From the NCBI RefSeq assembly GCF_963678635.1, contig NC_087065.1, positions 72,303,345 through 72,367,344 of the forward strand: DNA of 64,000 nt, given 5' to 3'. This document shows, piece after piece, positions 11,330 to 21,837 of the stretch (its first letter is position 1; every line of letters starts with the position of its first letter). The DNA comes from Symsagittifera roscoffensis. Taxonomy: Eukaryota > Xenacoelomorpha > Acoela > Convolutidae. The notes below the pieces were generated by a model. It worked only from the letters and a program-made list of their open reading frames with translations, ran no database searches and was not told where the DNA came from. A program made the position numbers and the translations under genes.

Positions 11330-12349
11330 TTGTTAATCTTTCGTTGAGTTTTCGCTTCGTGTTTTTGTTCTGACAATTGAAAGTGGGGAAGAAGTTTACC
11401 TTTGGTTGTTTTTTTTTGAACTTTTTTTCCACGCAAACTCAGGTACCACATAAAACCATCCGAATTAATTAAGTGGTTTATCATTTACAAACCGTTTCAT
11501 TTGTGACTCGAAACGCCATTAAAAATTCCTAAAATTTTTTTGTCAAGAAAAATCAGACTGAAAAATTTGATTTTTAGTCTAACTTCGAGCAAATAAAGCA
11601 AATCAGCAGGTATACAATAGTCTAATTCTTATTATTCATATTATTTTTGTTTAATGTTTCGAGGAAACGTGTTGTCGAATAGACCTTTTATATGTTACTA
11701 TCAAATATGCCTAGGCTACAGGCCTTTGTTCAGATCATTTCATTACACCACAAATAAAAAACAGTTTTTTAATATACTTTTATATTATCAAACATGCTTC
11801 GGTTTCAGGCCTTCGTTCAGATCCTTTCATTGCGCACGAATTAAAAACTGTGTTTTGTTCCGACCATTGAAATTGGGGAGAAATTTTGTATTTGGGTGTG
11901 TTTTCATCACTCAAAATTTTCATTTCGAGCGAATAAAGCGACCCAGCAAACTGATTTTAATTGCTTAAAAGACTATATTAGCTTAACTTAAAAGCTTAAA
12001 TTTTAGTTTTAATTGGGGCGTTAATTTACTTTGAGTAGTTTAGCGCCTTTTTGGATTCAAATTTTTCAAAAGTCCAAAAAATGCAAAACACTTGAAAAAA
12101 TTTTCGACGATTTCTTAAAATTGTTTTTTCGTTTTGCTAGTAAATTTTCTACACAAAATGTTTTTCATTTTTTTTGTTTTAGTATGGCCTTTGAATATAA
12201 ATAATCCCCAGTTTTTTGTTATTCCCCACTTTTATCACACCACGACTATCAAAACAACGGCAAAAATTTGTGAAAACTTTTGTTTTTTTTAAGACTATGG
12301 TCGGAAAATTCTGTGCTAGTTGCACAGTAACCGGCTATCTTTGTTTCTA
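11330..12349. repeat. Decayed copy of the 4764-5671 fold-back family
   Basis: Two successive blocks, near 11350-11500 and 11855-12349, match the right arm of the element at 4764-5671: a GTTCTGACAATTGAAAGTGGGG / GTTCCGACCATTGAAATTGGGG word, the GGTACCACA and TTAAGTGGTTTATCAT words, and the terminal GACTATGGTCGGAA...TTGCACAGTAACCGGCTATCTTTGT. A further terminal fragment lies at 12533-12590. The left arm is missing or rearranged. No coding function. Confidence 0.5.
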
Positions 12350-12736
12350 ATAGTTTTTATATTATCAAACATGCTTAGACTCCAGGCCTCCGTACAGATC
12401 TTCTCATTAGACCACGAATAAAAACAGTTTTTTATTAGTTTTTATATTATCAAATTTGCTTCGGCTCCAGGCTTTCGTTCCGATCCTTTCATTAAACCAC
12501 GAAAAAAAACTATTGTTTGAAAACATTTTTTAAAGATAGTGATCAGAACTTTCCGTGCTACTTGCACCACAACCGGTAATCTTGTTTCATATTTGTATTT
12601 TGTCTCTTCATTTCTTAGTTTCAAGTAGGGTGGCACTAGATTTTCTTATGAATAGAAAATATTCGCTGCAGTGATGCCTAAGAATGAGAAATTAACCAGT
12701 TTTTTTGTCTGAAATAGTTCTTGATTTCTTTTCAGA

Positions 12737-12796
12737 GATGAGCACAGAGATGAGTTCGTTGTTTGAGATGAGCACAGAGATGAGTTCGTTGTTTTT
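12737..12796. repeat. 30-bp unit in perfect tandem duplication
   Basis: A unit beginning GAGATGAGCACAGAGATGAG and ending TTCGTTGTTT occurs twice head to tail. Within the unit GAGATGAG is itself repeated. Local slippage is the simplest explanation. Confidence 0.7.
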
Positions 12797-13854
12797 GCTA
12801 ACATTTCAAGTCCAAAGGCAAAATAAATGTCGAACTCACTAACTTCAACCTATCTGTCACTTTCGTTCTTTTCCGCCGCAACTATTCAACTTAATTTAAT
12901 TTTTTTCAGACCATTTCGTGCGCACTATTCGTATTGATCACTATACAAAAAAAATCATTTTATGCTTTTTCGAATAAGAGAAGAGTAACAAACGATTCCT
13001 CAAAGAGACACATGCGAGACTTCAGCTGTGTTTTTTTTTCAAATTCATTTAGGTAATTAGTTACAACAAGTTAACATCCCCCAAAAGCCGTTTGGAGGGG
13101 AGGATGTTAACTTGGTTAAAATCGAATTTCCAGCCAATCAGAATTGAGAACTTTACACGCAGCACTTAGCAAATTAATTTTAATTTAAACGCTAAAGTGG
13201 AGGATCTTAACTTGGTATTGTTATGGAGAGTGAGCGGGAAAAGGATTTTGACTTGATCCAATTGTTTATTTGCTGGATTCTAGGTAGCTAGAACGATGGA
13301 AGGCCAACAATCCGTAACTAAGATTACCATTCCGACAAGCCAAGAAATAATTTTGTTATGCAACATAATAACAGTTTGCCACTGTTGGTATGCAATTTTT
13401 ACGTAATTCTGATGTCAACAGAAAACAACAGAATGTAAAATTAACATCTAAAAAAATACTAAGCGGTAAAAATGGCGAAAATACCTGAGCAGAAAACTTC
13501 TAAGCCGAAAAAAAGCAACAAAAAAGATCGAAGAAAAAAATCACCTTTATTAGTCGAAAAAAAGTTAATAATTCCCACTCACCCTCAAAGCACACACAAA
13601 ACTTTATTTGCTCGTCAAATGAAACAGTATGAAGTCACTAAGCCGATATAATATAAACCGAAACCTATTAGGCAGAAAAAGTTTAAAAAGCCCTTAGAAA
13701 TCAAAAAATATATATATGACTAATGAAGTTATTAAGTTCCCCTCACCCTCAAAACACACACACGTTTAAAAAAAAATTTCGCTCGTCGCAACACGCAATA
13801 TGAGGCCATTTAGCCAATTTTTATGTAGGCCGAAACATATCAAGCGGAGCAACA
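12797..13854. other. AT-rich intergenic DNA, no gene seen
   Basis: No supported ORF. A word around GAGGATGTTAACTTGGT (about 13101) recurs as GAGGATCTTAACTTGGT (about 13199). A CCCTCACCCTCAAA(A/G)CACACAC word occurs at about 13580 and 13741. These suggest an old duplicated repeat. Confidence 0.35.
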
Positions 13855-14690
13855 AAAAAATCAATTAGCGCAGAATGTTCCGATCAGTCTAAAAAAGTTA
13901 CAAAACTATTATTAATTTTCAAAATAGTGTGTTTTTTCTGCGTGAAAAAAAACTACTTAACTACTTATTTAACAGTCATATTAAAATAGGCAGATTAGAC
14001 AACAAGTAGAGAAATAACTCGAAAAAAAACAATATTTTTGAATTTTTGATTCCCGAAATGGCGCTTAAAAAACTCCAACTAAGTTTTATGAGCTTCGATT
14101 AAGAAATAAGCTATTGTTAGACTGCTCGCTTGCTTTTTTCGCTCGAAATTAGACTAAATCTAAAATTTTTAAAACCGTTTTCTCGACACGGTACAATTTT
14201 TGAATCACGACTGAAAGGGCTTTAATAGAGTGCTAACATATAGCAATCAACCTATTCCGACGATTTTTTGAGGTACCAGATTTTGCGTGGAAAAACTTTT
14301 TGCGATTGAAAGGGCTTTAATAGAGTGCTAACATATAGCACTCGACCTATTCCGACAATTTTTTGAGGTACCTGATTTTGTGTGGAAAGGTACCTGATTT
14401 TGCGTTGAGTGCTAACATATAGCACTCAACCTATTCCGACAATTTTATGAGGTACCAGATTTTGCGTGGAAAAACTTTTTGCGATAGAAAGGGCTTTAAT
14501 AGAGTGCTAACATATAGAACTCGACCTATTCCGACAATTTTTTGAGGTACCTGATTTTGTGTGGAAAGGTACCTGATTTTGCGTTGAGTGCTAACATATA
14601 GCACTCAACCTATTCCGACAATTTTATGAGGTACCTGATTTTGCGTGGAAAAAAACAAAACACACCCGAATACAAAGTTCCTCCCCATTT
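13855..14690. repeat. Fold-back family copy with internal tandem array and palindromic word
   Basis: The left part (from AGAATGTTCCGATCAGTC) matches the outer arm of the 4764-5671 family. From 14207 to 14650 an internal section (GAAAGGGCTTTAATAGAGTGC... CCTATTCCGAC... GAGGTACCTGATTTTGCGTGG) is amplified as alternating long and short units. Each unit carries the near-perfect palindrome GAGTGCTAACATATAGCACTC; five copies are visible, at about 14229, 14321, 14405, 14501 and 14586, two with a mismatch. No protein is encoded. Confidence 0.65.
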
Positions 14691-16290
14691 TCAATAATCG
14701 GACTAAAAAAGCCGGAAAAAAGATGAAAGACGTTGTGGCAACTAACCCGACAAAAGATAAGCAGACAATTTTTTTAAACGGAATTTCGTTTGAAAAAAAA
14801 GCAAATCCTTTGTGTCCCAGTCGAAGTGTGCAGGGACACTAAGAAAATTGAATTCATTATGAACCAAGGTACCACCAGAGATTAGTTCAGATGAGTCCTG
14901 TCAACAAAGTTATTTACGGAAAAAGTCTAGTACCCGATTGCAATACCTTTGCTTATCGCAAAGATAATTTTATAATTTGCTTTCAAATTACAAAATTCAC
15001 TAAACAAATTGGGAGTTCAGAATATTCCGGGTTTCGTTATGATATGCACAGTCGCCTAGTTATTGGTAAGAAATAAAATTATATAGTTCAAAATACTTGA
15101 ACGACTGGTTTAAATGACTGACGTAAAATATATTACATGACTATACGGCAGAAGTACCGGTATAATCCATGTATCGGACATATTTAATCGTATCTGTTGG
15201 ATTCTACTGCTACTGATATACCTATAATTGAACTCAATATGAACAGAATAAACCGCAGCTTCATAATTGCATTATCTGTAACATCCAATTACAGATACAA
15301 TTTTGGACGATTTCAATGGTGTTTCAATTATTAAATTTCCTGTACAATTTGAGGGTAAGATTAAACTTCAGCTTAATCAGCTCGTTTAGCTATAAATATA
15401 TAAACTCACAGATAAATCGAATGATGTTTGATCTATCTAACAAGTTGAATGTTAAGAAAGAGCCATCCGACATCCCCCCCTTCCCGCCTGGTAATGGAAT
15501 GAAACGTGAATAAAACCTGTTTTTTTTTTTCAAGTGCTCGATGTCTTTGAAGTATCGACTTAAGGGTGGACAAAGCGGACCACCCTTTTGACTCCCTGAC
15601 CACTTGTTAGTACAATAATTTTCAGCGCGCTTAAATGAGAAGTTTTTTTTATTTCAAAGCCGTCTAAAAAAAGGCCCTAAAAGTTCACTTTTAGCCTGTT
15701 CATTTTAAAATTTGCCCGCCTCAAAGAATATTTGGAAAAAATAAGTTTGAATGAGCTCGCAAAAGTAATTTGGTGTACCTGAAAAGGTCGACCGACTTTT
15801 TGTTTTCAAAATTTGCCGCCTCATTTCGATAAAAACCAAGACCGCGCCTGTATGTGGTACAGAATCTCTGTCATTTGTCAAACCTCGTTTAAGTTATAAT
15901 TTAATCGATGTTTTTTCTTTTTTTAAGCGCACAAGCGTCCCTTTTGGTGTTGTCCATTATTTAGTGCAATTTGGCCTTTCTTAAAACTTAAGCTGCACAG
16001 GCGACAATTTTTTGAACAAATTTATTTCTTATTTGTTTTTTTTTACAATTTTTAAAAAAAATTTAAATTGCGGCATTGCCTGCTGAGTTTGCAGTGTTCA
16101 GAAAAAGACGAACAAATTCGTCTTTTTCGATAACTCTTGGGGGGCAAACTCGATTTCAAGTTGCAACTCGATTTCAAATTGTTCTCGCAAAGGAAAAGAA
16201 TTGCTAGAAACTTAAATTAATCAACATGTACAAAAAGCCAAAACAATACAGAAATGAAAAATTAAGCTAGAGAGAGAGAAATAAAAAAGC
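14691..16290. other. Intergenic DNA with one dispersed repeat, no gene seen
   Basis: Short ORFs here (for example 14891-15076 and 15316-15513) lack motifs or homologous look. The block 15540-15850 is a diverged copy of the repeat at 7140-7447. The segment 16000-16290 is the 3' flank of the USP gene, with a candidate AATAAA on the minus strand at about 16022-16027. Confidence 0.4.
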
Positions 16291-17781
16291 TCACGATTTA
16301 CAATAAAATAAGATATAAGCGGAAGATTTTTTGACTGAGTCTACTGAAGCTTCGGTCACTGTACTATCATTAAAATGGAACCATTTTTCAGTTTCTTGTA
16401 CACTCTGAGAGATTTGATTTGGCACCGCTTTCTGAGATATATTTACAAATGAAGTGTAGTGTCCTGAAGATAAATTGCTACCATGGTGCAAAATGAGTGA
16501 TTTTAAATTGTACAAAGCCGTTTTCTTCATCTTTTTACAGGGAGACATTTCAACGTTATCATTTTCCACAAGGTACTGAGATAGATCTAACCCCTTCAGG
16601 GGAAACTGAATGAAACTGTTCAATTTCGACCTAGTAGTTTTGTCATGTCTGAACCGTTTAATATGAAGACACAGAATCTCGGGTTCTTTGAGGATCATAA
16701 ACTGCTTTGCTGAAGGTTGTTTTAATTTGCATCCTTCGCAGAAAAACCACTCGTTCTCGGTCAAACTTTCTAATGTGAAAAATTTTGAGAGACAGTCCTG
16801 TATAGAACATACTTCCATACAACTTTGATCTTTGGGTTTACTCCAAAACTCTTGGGGAATGTCAACCGACAGATCATAAAAATAATCCACTTTTTCATAT
16901 TCAGATCCACATTGAATGCAAACGACTAAACTTTGCAATTTTCCTCCAAAACACTTGCTGATTACGTCTGTTAATTGAGGCTGGTAAACAGGAAACTCTG
17001 ATTCGAGTTGGCTCAAAAGAATTCGCAAGAACTCATGAGCGTCTTGTTGCCGGAAACCCCAAAAAGAATCGTGCAATTTCGCGAACGCATTTCGAAACGA
17101 GTCGGGACTATGTGAGTGACTCAATTTCTCAGAATTCATAGCTCGAAATAACGATGATAGACTCTCGGCAATTACCGGTACTTGTGTTGCATGTCTACTC
17201 GACCTCGTACTACGGCCAGAGCTGGTTCGGCTCTCGTTTGAGCATGTCGGATCGACGGCTACTTGGGCTATGTATTGAGCGAATATAGAAAGATTAGCAA
17301 GACATTGCAAAACTGCGTTCATGTAACAAGTGTTACCCAGATTCCGTAGTCCACAAGTTCTAGTTAGAAAAACTTCAACTGGATTATCATTAGCGTCCAA
17401 GTTCTGCTTAGTGTTTTTGGCTTTTTCCTCGCTGATGTCAGAACCTGATTCAATAATGACAACTTGTATACGGTTAACATGATTGACAACGATTGCCTTC
17501 TGCAATTCTACTATCTTTTGCTCGTAAAGCGTAAGATCTTTATCGCAATCGTAACAAAAAACAGAAGCGTCCGCAGGAGATATCGACACACTGTGATTTG
17601 TTTCTTTGAAGTGGTTTAGGGCATGATTTTTGATGTACCGAGAGCAACCGACGTGAAAACAAGCAGTGCAAATCCAAACATTTGTTTGATCACCACACGA
17701 TTTGCATTCAATTGCTTGTAACGCTGTCATAGCAACGATATTAGCAAGAGCCTGGCAGACATCTGAAGCATGACTACACAT
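16291..17781 (-). CDS. USP44/49-like: USP44/USP49-like ubiquitin carboxyl-terminal hydrolase
   Basis: A 496-residue protein in one uninterrupted exon. Residues 2-79 form a ZnF-UBP ubiquitin-binding finger with all ligands visible (C2, H4, C26/C29, C38/C41, C46, H53, H57, H63, C76/C79). The finger's SRYIKNHALNHF and VFCYDCDKDL segments fit USP44/USP49 best. The peptidase C19 domain follows from about residue 143. It has the Cys box GLRNLGNTCYMNAVLQCL (C152), QQDAHEFL, two zinc-ribbon CxxC pairs, the His box HHGSNLSSGHYTSF (H441) and HFNDS (N471/D472). All catalytic residues are present, so it should cleave ubiquitin, in mammals typically from histone H2B or spindle-checkpoint substrates. The ATG follows a TTTCAG, which may be a splice acceptor for a 5' exon. 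Confidence 0.92.
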   Translation of the reverse strand: MCSHASDVCQALANIVAMTALQAIECKSCGDQTNVWICTACFHVGCSRYIKNHALNHFKETNHSVSISPADASVFCYDCDKDLTLYEQKIVELQKAIVVNHVNRIQVVIIESGSDISEEKAKNTKQNLDANDNPVEVFLTRTCGLRNLGNTCYMNAVLQCLANLSIFAQYIAQVAVDPTCSNESRTSSGRSTRSSRHATQVPVIAESLSSLFRAMNSEKLSHSHSPDSFRNAFAKLHDSFWGFRQQDAHEFLRILLSQLESEFPVYQPQLTDVISKCFGGKLQSLVVCIQCGSEYEKVDYFYDLSVDIPQEFWSKPKDQSCMEVCSIQDCLSKFFTLESLTENEWFFCEGCKLKQPSAKQFMILKEPEILCLHIKRFRHDKTTRSKLNSFIQFPLKGLDLSQYLVENDNVEMSPCKKMKKTALYNLKSLILHHGSNLSSGHYTSFVNISQKAVPNQISQSVQETEKWFHFNDSTVTEASVDSVKKSSAYILFYCKS

Positions 17782-18319
17782 ACTGAAATATTACAGGCCA
17801 TCAAAAAACAAAAATAATAACACTTTAACTGCAAGATAAATATGTTTTCAAATATGAGAGCATGTCAATTTTCGGTGAAAATAAGAACAAGTATGTCACA
17901 GTAATACGTTTTAATAACGAGTTCGACGTTTTCGAATACAATTCAATGTATAATCAAGGCTGGTGTTCACAGTATTATTGACCTTGCTTTTTGTTTTTGT
18001 TTCGACCACCCTTGAAAATTGAAAAGAAACAAAAGTTCCGATTTTTAACTTTTTACACTAGCCAATTTTAACTTAAACTACCATTTTGTTCGTAATTCAC
18101 AAATCCCAAATTCAAGAAAATGTTAAATGTTTCCATTGCCTCATTCAATACCTTTAATATTTACTAGTGTGTACCGCACTTCTGGTGCTTCGAATTTTGA
18201 ACAACTCAAAAAACTATTCTTTGAGTGAACTCTGACAGCACCCAATTCAAGTTTTCTATACAAATTTTAAGGAACCATAAAATTTTGTTAAGTTTTATAA
18301 ATGTTCTTCGAAAAATTTG
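17782..18319. other. 5' flank of the USP gene, no gene seen
   Basis: AT-rich DNA upstream of the minus-strand USP gene. A minus-strand TTTCAG ends one base before the ATG. No CpG island or clear promoter motif is visible. Confidence 0.35.
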
Positions 18320-19510
18320 AAATGAACTCAGAAACGTCACATCTGGAAAACTGAAAGCAATTGAGCAGTCACATTTGGACGCAAGATTTGCAACTCCTGA
18401 TAGTAACTTCAAATGTTGTAACATTTTTCATTTGATTTTTTAATTCGAATTTTGAAAAACCATAACAAATTGTGACAAATTTTTCATATCTAAGGGTACT
18501 ACTATGATAGAGTGGTCCCTCGAAAAAGCAACTATGATAACAGGTCCCGCATGCATATTGCATGTGTTAATTTTGAAAACTAATTTGTGTATAAATTATT
18601 CATTTCAAAAATCTTGCAAAAAATATGTTCAGCCAAAAAGTTTTCAGATTGAAAATTGTAATCACTATTGTTTATATATTGAAATTTGCTCGCTTTACTT
18701 TATTTTACGGTTTAACGGCTCTTTTCCAGTTCCCCCCCCCCCCCCCTTTATAAAGTTCACATCTGAAAAACTTATTTAACCTTGTAAAAATGCAATGCAA
18801 TTTGGCGTGGTGAACAAATCGACAACTGTGAACAAATTTGTTCTTCATACATTACAGCGTAACATCACGCATTTATCCGTAATAACACGTAAAACAATCA
18901 TAAAACTCGGTATTTTGAAAAGGGGGGGCTGGAAAAGAGCCGGTTTAACAACCATACGATTGGGTTGACTAATTTGACATCAAAACCCACTATTGGCGGT
19001 TTTTTTTTAGATTTTCAACTTTAAAATGGTTAGGGGGAGGTTTTATAAGATAACAAAACATAAAATTTATAAAAACGTACTGCGACATCTTTCTGAAGGG
19101 CTCAATCATAATTATTAAACGATTTGAGAGCGCTAGGTGTCTTATTCTCAAGGGACCTGGTTATTTTCCAGGGACCACTCTATTATAGTAGTACCTATCT
19201 CAGTTTATAATGAACTAAGAAACGTCACATCTGGGAAACTGCAAGCAATTGAGCAGTCGCATTTGGATGAACGATTTGCAACTCCTGAGAAAACCCATAC
19301 AGTACCCAACTACAACGTTGGGAAATTCAGATTTAGAGAAACTTCACCTTAAGTTTTCTGTAAGAGGTATTTCTTTTTTGAAAACCAGAAAAAATTCACA
19401 ATTCCAAAACTTTTGAAAAAATCATAAAAACGTCATTTCTCGAAAACTACAAGGATTTGAGAATTGAGAATTGTAGACAAGATCCGCAACCCCTGAGAGT
19501 ACCCTGACAG
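18320..19510. repeat. Duplicated intergenic repeat with inverted outer words
   Basis: A word of about 70 bases around GAAACGTCACATCTG and CAATTGAGCAGTC occurs at about 18330-18403 and again at 19217-19290, with a degenerate third copy at 19430-19495. In addition, TAGAGTGGTCCCT at 18507 and a following ACAGGTCCC are mirrored at 19153-19200 by GGGACCTGGTTA and AGGGACCACTCTA. The short ORFs in this stretch are by-products of these repeats. A 14-base C run lies near 18731. Confidence 0.5.
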
Positions 19511-19936
19511 CACCCGTTTACAGGGCGAGAATTTCAAAATTTGAGAAATTTTATAAAATTAGTTTTTTCTGGAAATTTTTGAAAAATCGATTAAGTCAGG
19601 AAAACATTACAAACCAATTAAACGTTAAAGTCACGTTTAGTAGAGAAAACTAGGAAAACTAGATAATAAAGATATCCATCTTGAAGTTTTTCCGCTGATT
19701 TGTGTTGTAATATGTCAAATAATCTTTTAATGCAAGAAGTAATTGGACTGAATCTAACAGAAGGTTGAAGAAACGTACTGTAAGTGCAACCGAAACTGAT
19801 GAACAGCCAAATCATTTCGTGTTAAGATTTCAAAAATCTGCAATCAAATTTTACAGTACCCTCTCAGGGGCTACTAGAAATAGCTACGATGAAAGCTTTT
19901 CGAAGAAATTACAGTAAAAAAACGGTGATATTCCGC
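19511..19936. other. AT-rich flank of element B, no gene seen
   Basis: No supported coding sequence. The 5' LTR and most of gag of element B should lie about here but are not recognisable, so the element is probably 5' truncated or too decayed. Confidence 0.3.
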
Positions 19937-20913
19937 GGTCATGAACATCGCGAATGCTTTAGAGTGGGCACTTCACCTGAGAGCCATAATTCGATTTGAG
20001 CAAGAATAAACGCCACGAATAGCAGCCATCCGGAGGGATGACACAGAAATCCTATTAGACTCGGTGAACAGCTTAGTTCAACAAATAACGAATCGTAATG
20101 AAAAAAATGCCCGAAGCAGTGGCGGTTGAAGAGACAACAGCCACTGGGAGGAACGCAACGCAATTGGAACCGGTTTAAGAAACAAGGTGCAAGAGATCGA
20201 GCAAGAACTCCCACCCCAGGACCAAATATGCGCAAAAGAAATGATAATCCCAAAAAAATATATCTCTGACAAATTTCGACTATGTGGGCAAAGGGTCATT
20301 GGGCAAAAAACTGCCGTAATTGTCTTACTTGTGGAAGTTCTACCCACATTCAGCGAAATTGCCCTGGAATAAAAGCACGGAACAAGCCAAGGAAATCAAG
20401 GTGTGCTCCACTAACAAAACGAAGTCTTTCAATGTGGAATTGTTATTGAATAAGAAAATGGTAACAAGACTGTTAGACAGTGGGAGTAGGATTTCGCTCA
20501 TAAGTTTCGACACGTATGAATTACTTGGAAAGCCATGAACTATAAAAGATTTTAATTATAAAGTGTTAGCTGATAACAATTTGGCATTGAAACTTGATGG
20601 CAGTGTCGACATCAAAATCCAAAAGAAATCAAAATCTGGAGAGTTCGCCCAAGAGTTTTTAATAACGGCGGATAACAGCTTACCCTGCCTTCTTGTTTTG
20701 GATTTCACGATAGATCAGGAAAATATTAAAAACATTGGCGAACAATTGCTATACAGTACGAAGCATCAGACAGCGCTACCTATATCAGCTCAAGAAAACG
20801 ACCGCTGTCCGAATCTTTGCAAAAGCAGAGAGGAATGCAAGCATCCCCACCAGAAAAACTAGTAGAAATTGTCATCAAGGATGAAAACGGTACCGTCCTC
20901 AGTAGCCCAGAAG
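19937..20913 (+). mobile_element. Element B, 5' part: decayed Ty3/gypsy gag end and protease
   Basis: From the ATG at about 19941 a broken frame reads a gag-like helical segment with an in-frame stop. It is followed by two zinc knuckles: a damaged one at about 20279-20315 and a clean CLTCGSSTHIQRNC (CX2CX4HX4C) at 20321-20362. After a frame change, 20401-20862 encodes a retropepsin-type aspartic protease with LLDSG at about 20473-20484 and a later LLVLDF segment; a TGA at 20536-20538 interrupts it. The sequence then breaks off at 20913, where the LTR of element A begins. The continuation is at 43299. This copy is a pseudogene: several stops and shifts, and no intact gag. Confidence 0.7.
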
Positions 20914-21837
20914 TGTGACATTCGACCAGAATGGAAAAAATGCAATCTCTACAGTCTCGGAGTTTTTAGCAGCGAACCTTCCGAATTGGCGATTTAGAAG
21001 GAATAAGAACGTTATTCGAACGATTGGACAAATTGTGAAGGCTGAAGGATTTGGAAATTCCTAAGTTTTAAATTTTCGAAGTGATGACGTAACAATTTTG
21101 AGAAATGTCAAAAACGGCCATTTTGGCAGAAAAACTGAAAAGCAACACAACAACGATAGTTGCGACGACGACAACAACAAGAAAATTGAGAATCAGAATC
21201 AGAGAAAAGCAGAAGTAGCAGAGACCGCTCCAAGTTGCAACTATTGTGTCGCTACAATAGTTGCAAAGCAGTTGCTAACAACAGTGAGGGGTGGAAACCA
21301 GCCTTTCGGGTTACAGGGAAATCAAGCTTAACGTGCTTGATTCAGTGGCTTCGAGAATCCGGAGGGATTTCGGGACTGAAACTTTTATCATTTTATATGA
21401 ACTTTTAGCTTCCCTGTCATGTCCTGAATTGAATTTAATTAACATCCGAATTCATTCTACTAAGATGAGAAGCTAGGAGTTGGGGGAAGGGGTTGATCCA
21501 TCTTCGATGGAGATGATGATTTTTATCTACTGAACAAAAACAAAAATAATTCAATAAGTAGTAGTAGCCCTGTTTTTAGGAGTGACCTCGTGGTCTGGGG
21601 ATACTGAGACCCAGTCATGAGCTCACTATTTCTGCATGTAATTAAGTTAATTTGAGTGTTTTGACCGAAGCCGAAAGCAGTAACGTTTTTTATCGACCCG
21701 ATGTTACAAAGACCACCGAAAGTACTGGCTTGGTAGAGACGGTGAAAAGCATGCAATGCTCTGTTTAGACGTTAGCCAGTCGTCTTAGGACTTAGTTTTG
21801 TTCTCCGTCGATATGTATCTTCCGGGCGAATGTTACA
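20914..21837 (+). repeat. 5' LTR of element A (924 bp)
   Basis: Starts TGTGACATTC and ends GAATGTTACA. It matches 42387-43298 along its whole length apart from scattered substitutions and 11 extra bases near 21215. The first quarter has the most differences. It includes one copy of the AATCCGGAGGG word that is common in the leader. The ORFs it appears to contain are duplicated in the other LTR and are not genes. Confidence 0.9.

Noticed and set aside
21291-21476. A conserved 61-residue protein repeated at 42753-42938
   Set aside because: The two copies are identical because they lie in the two LTRs; the frame has no independent support.
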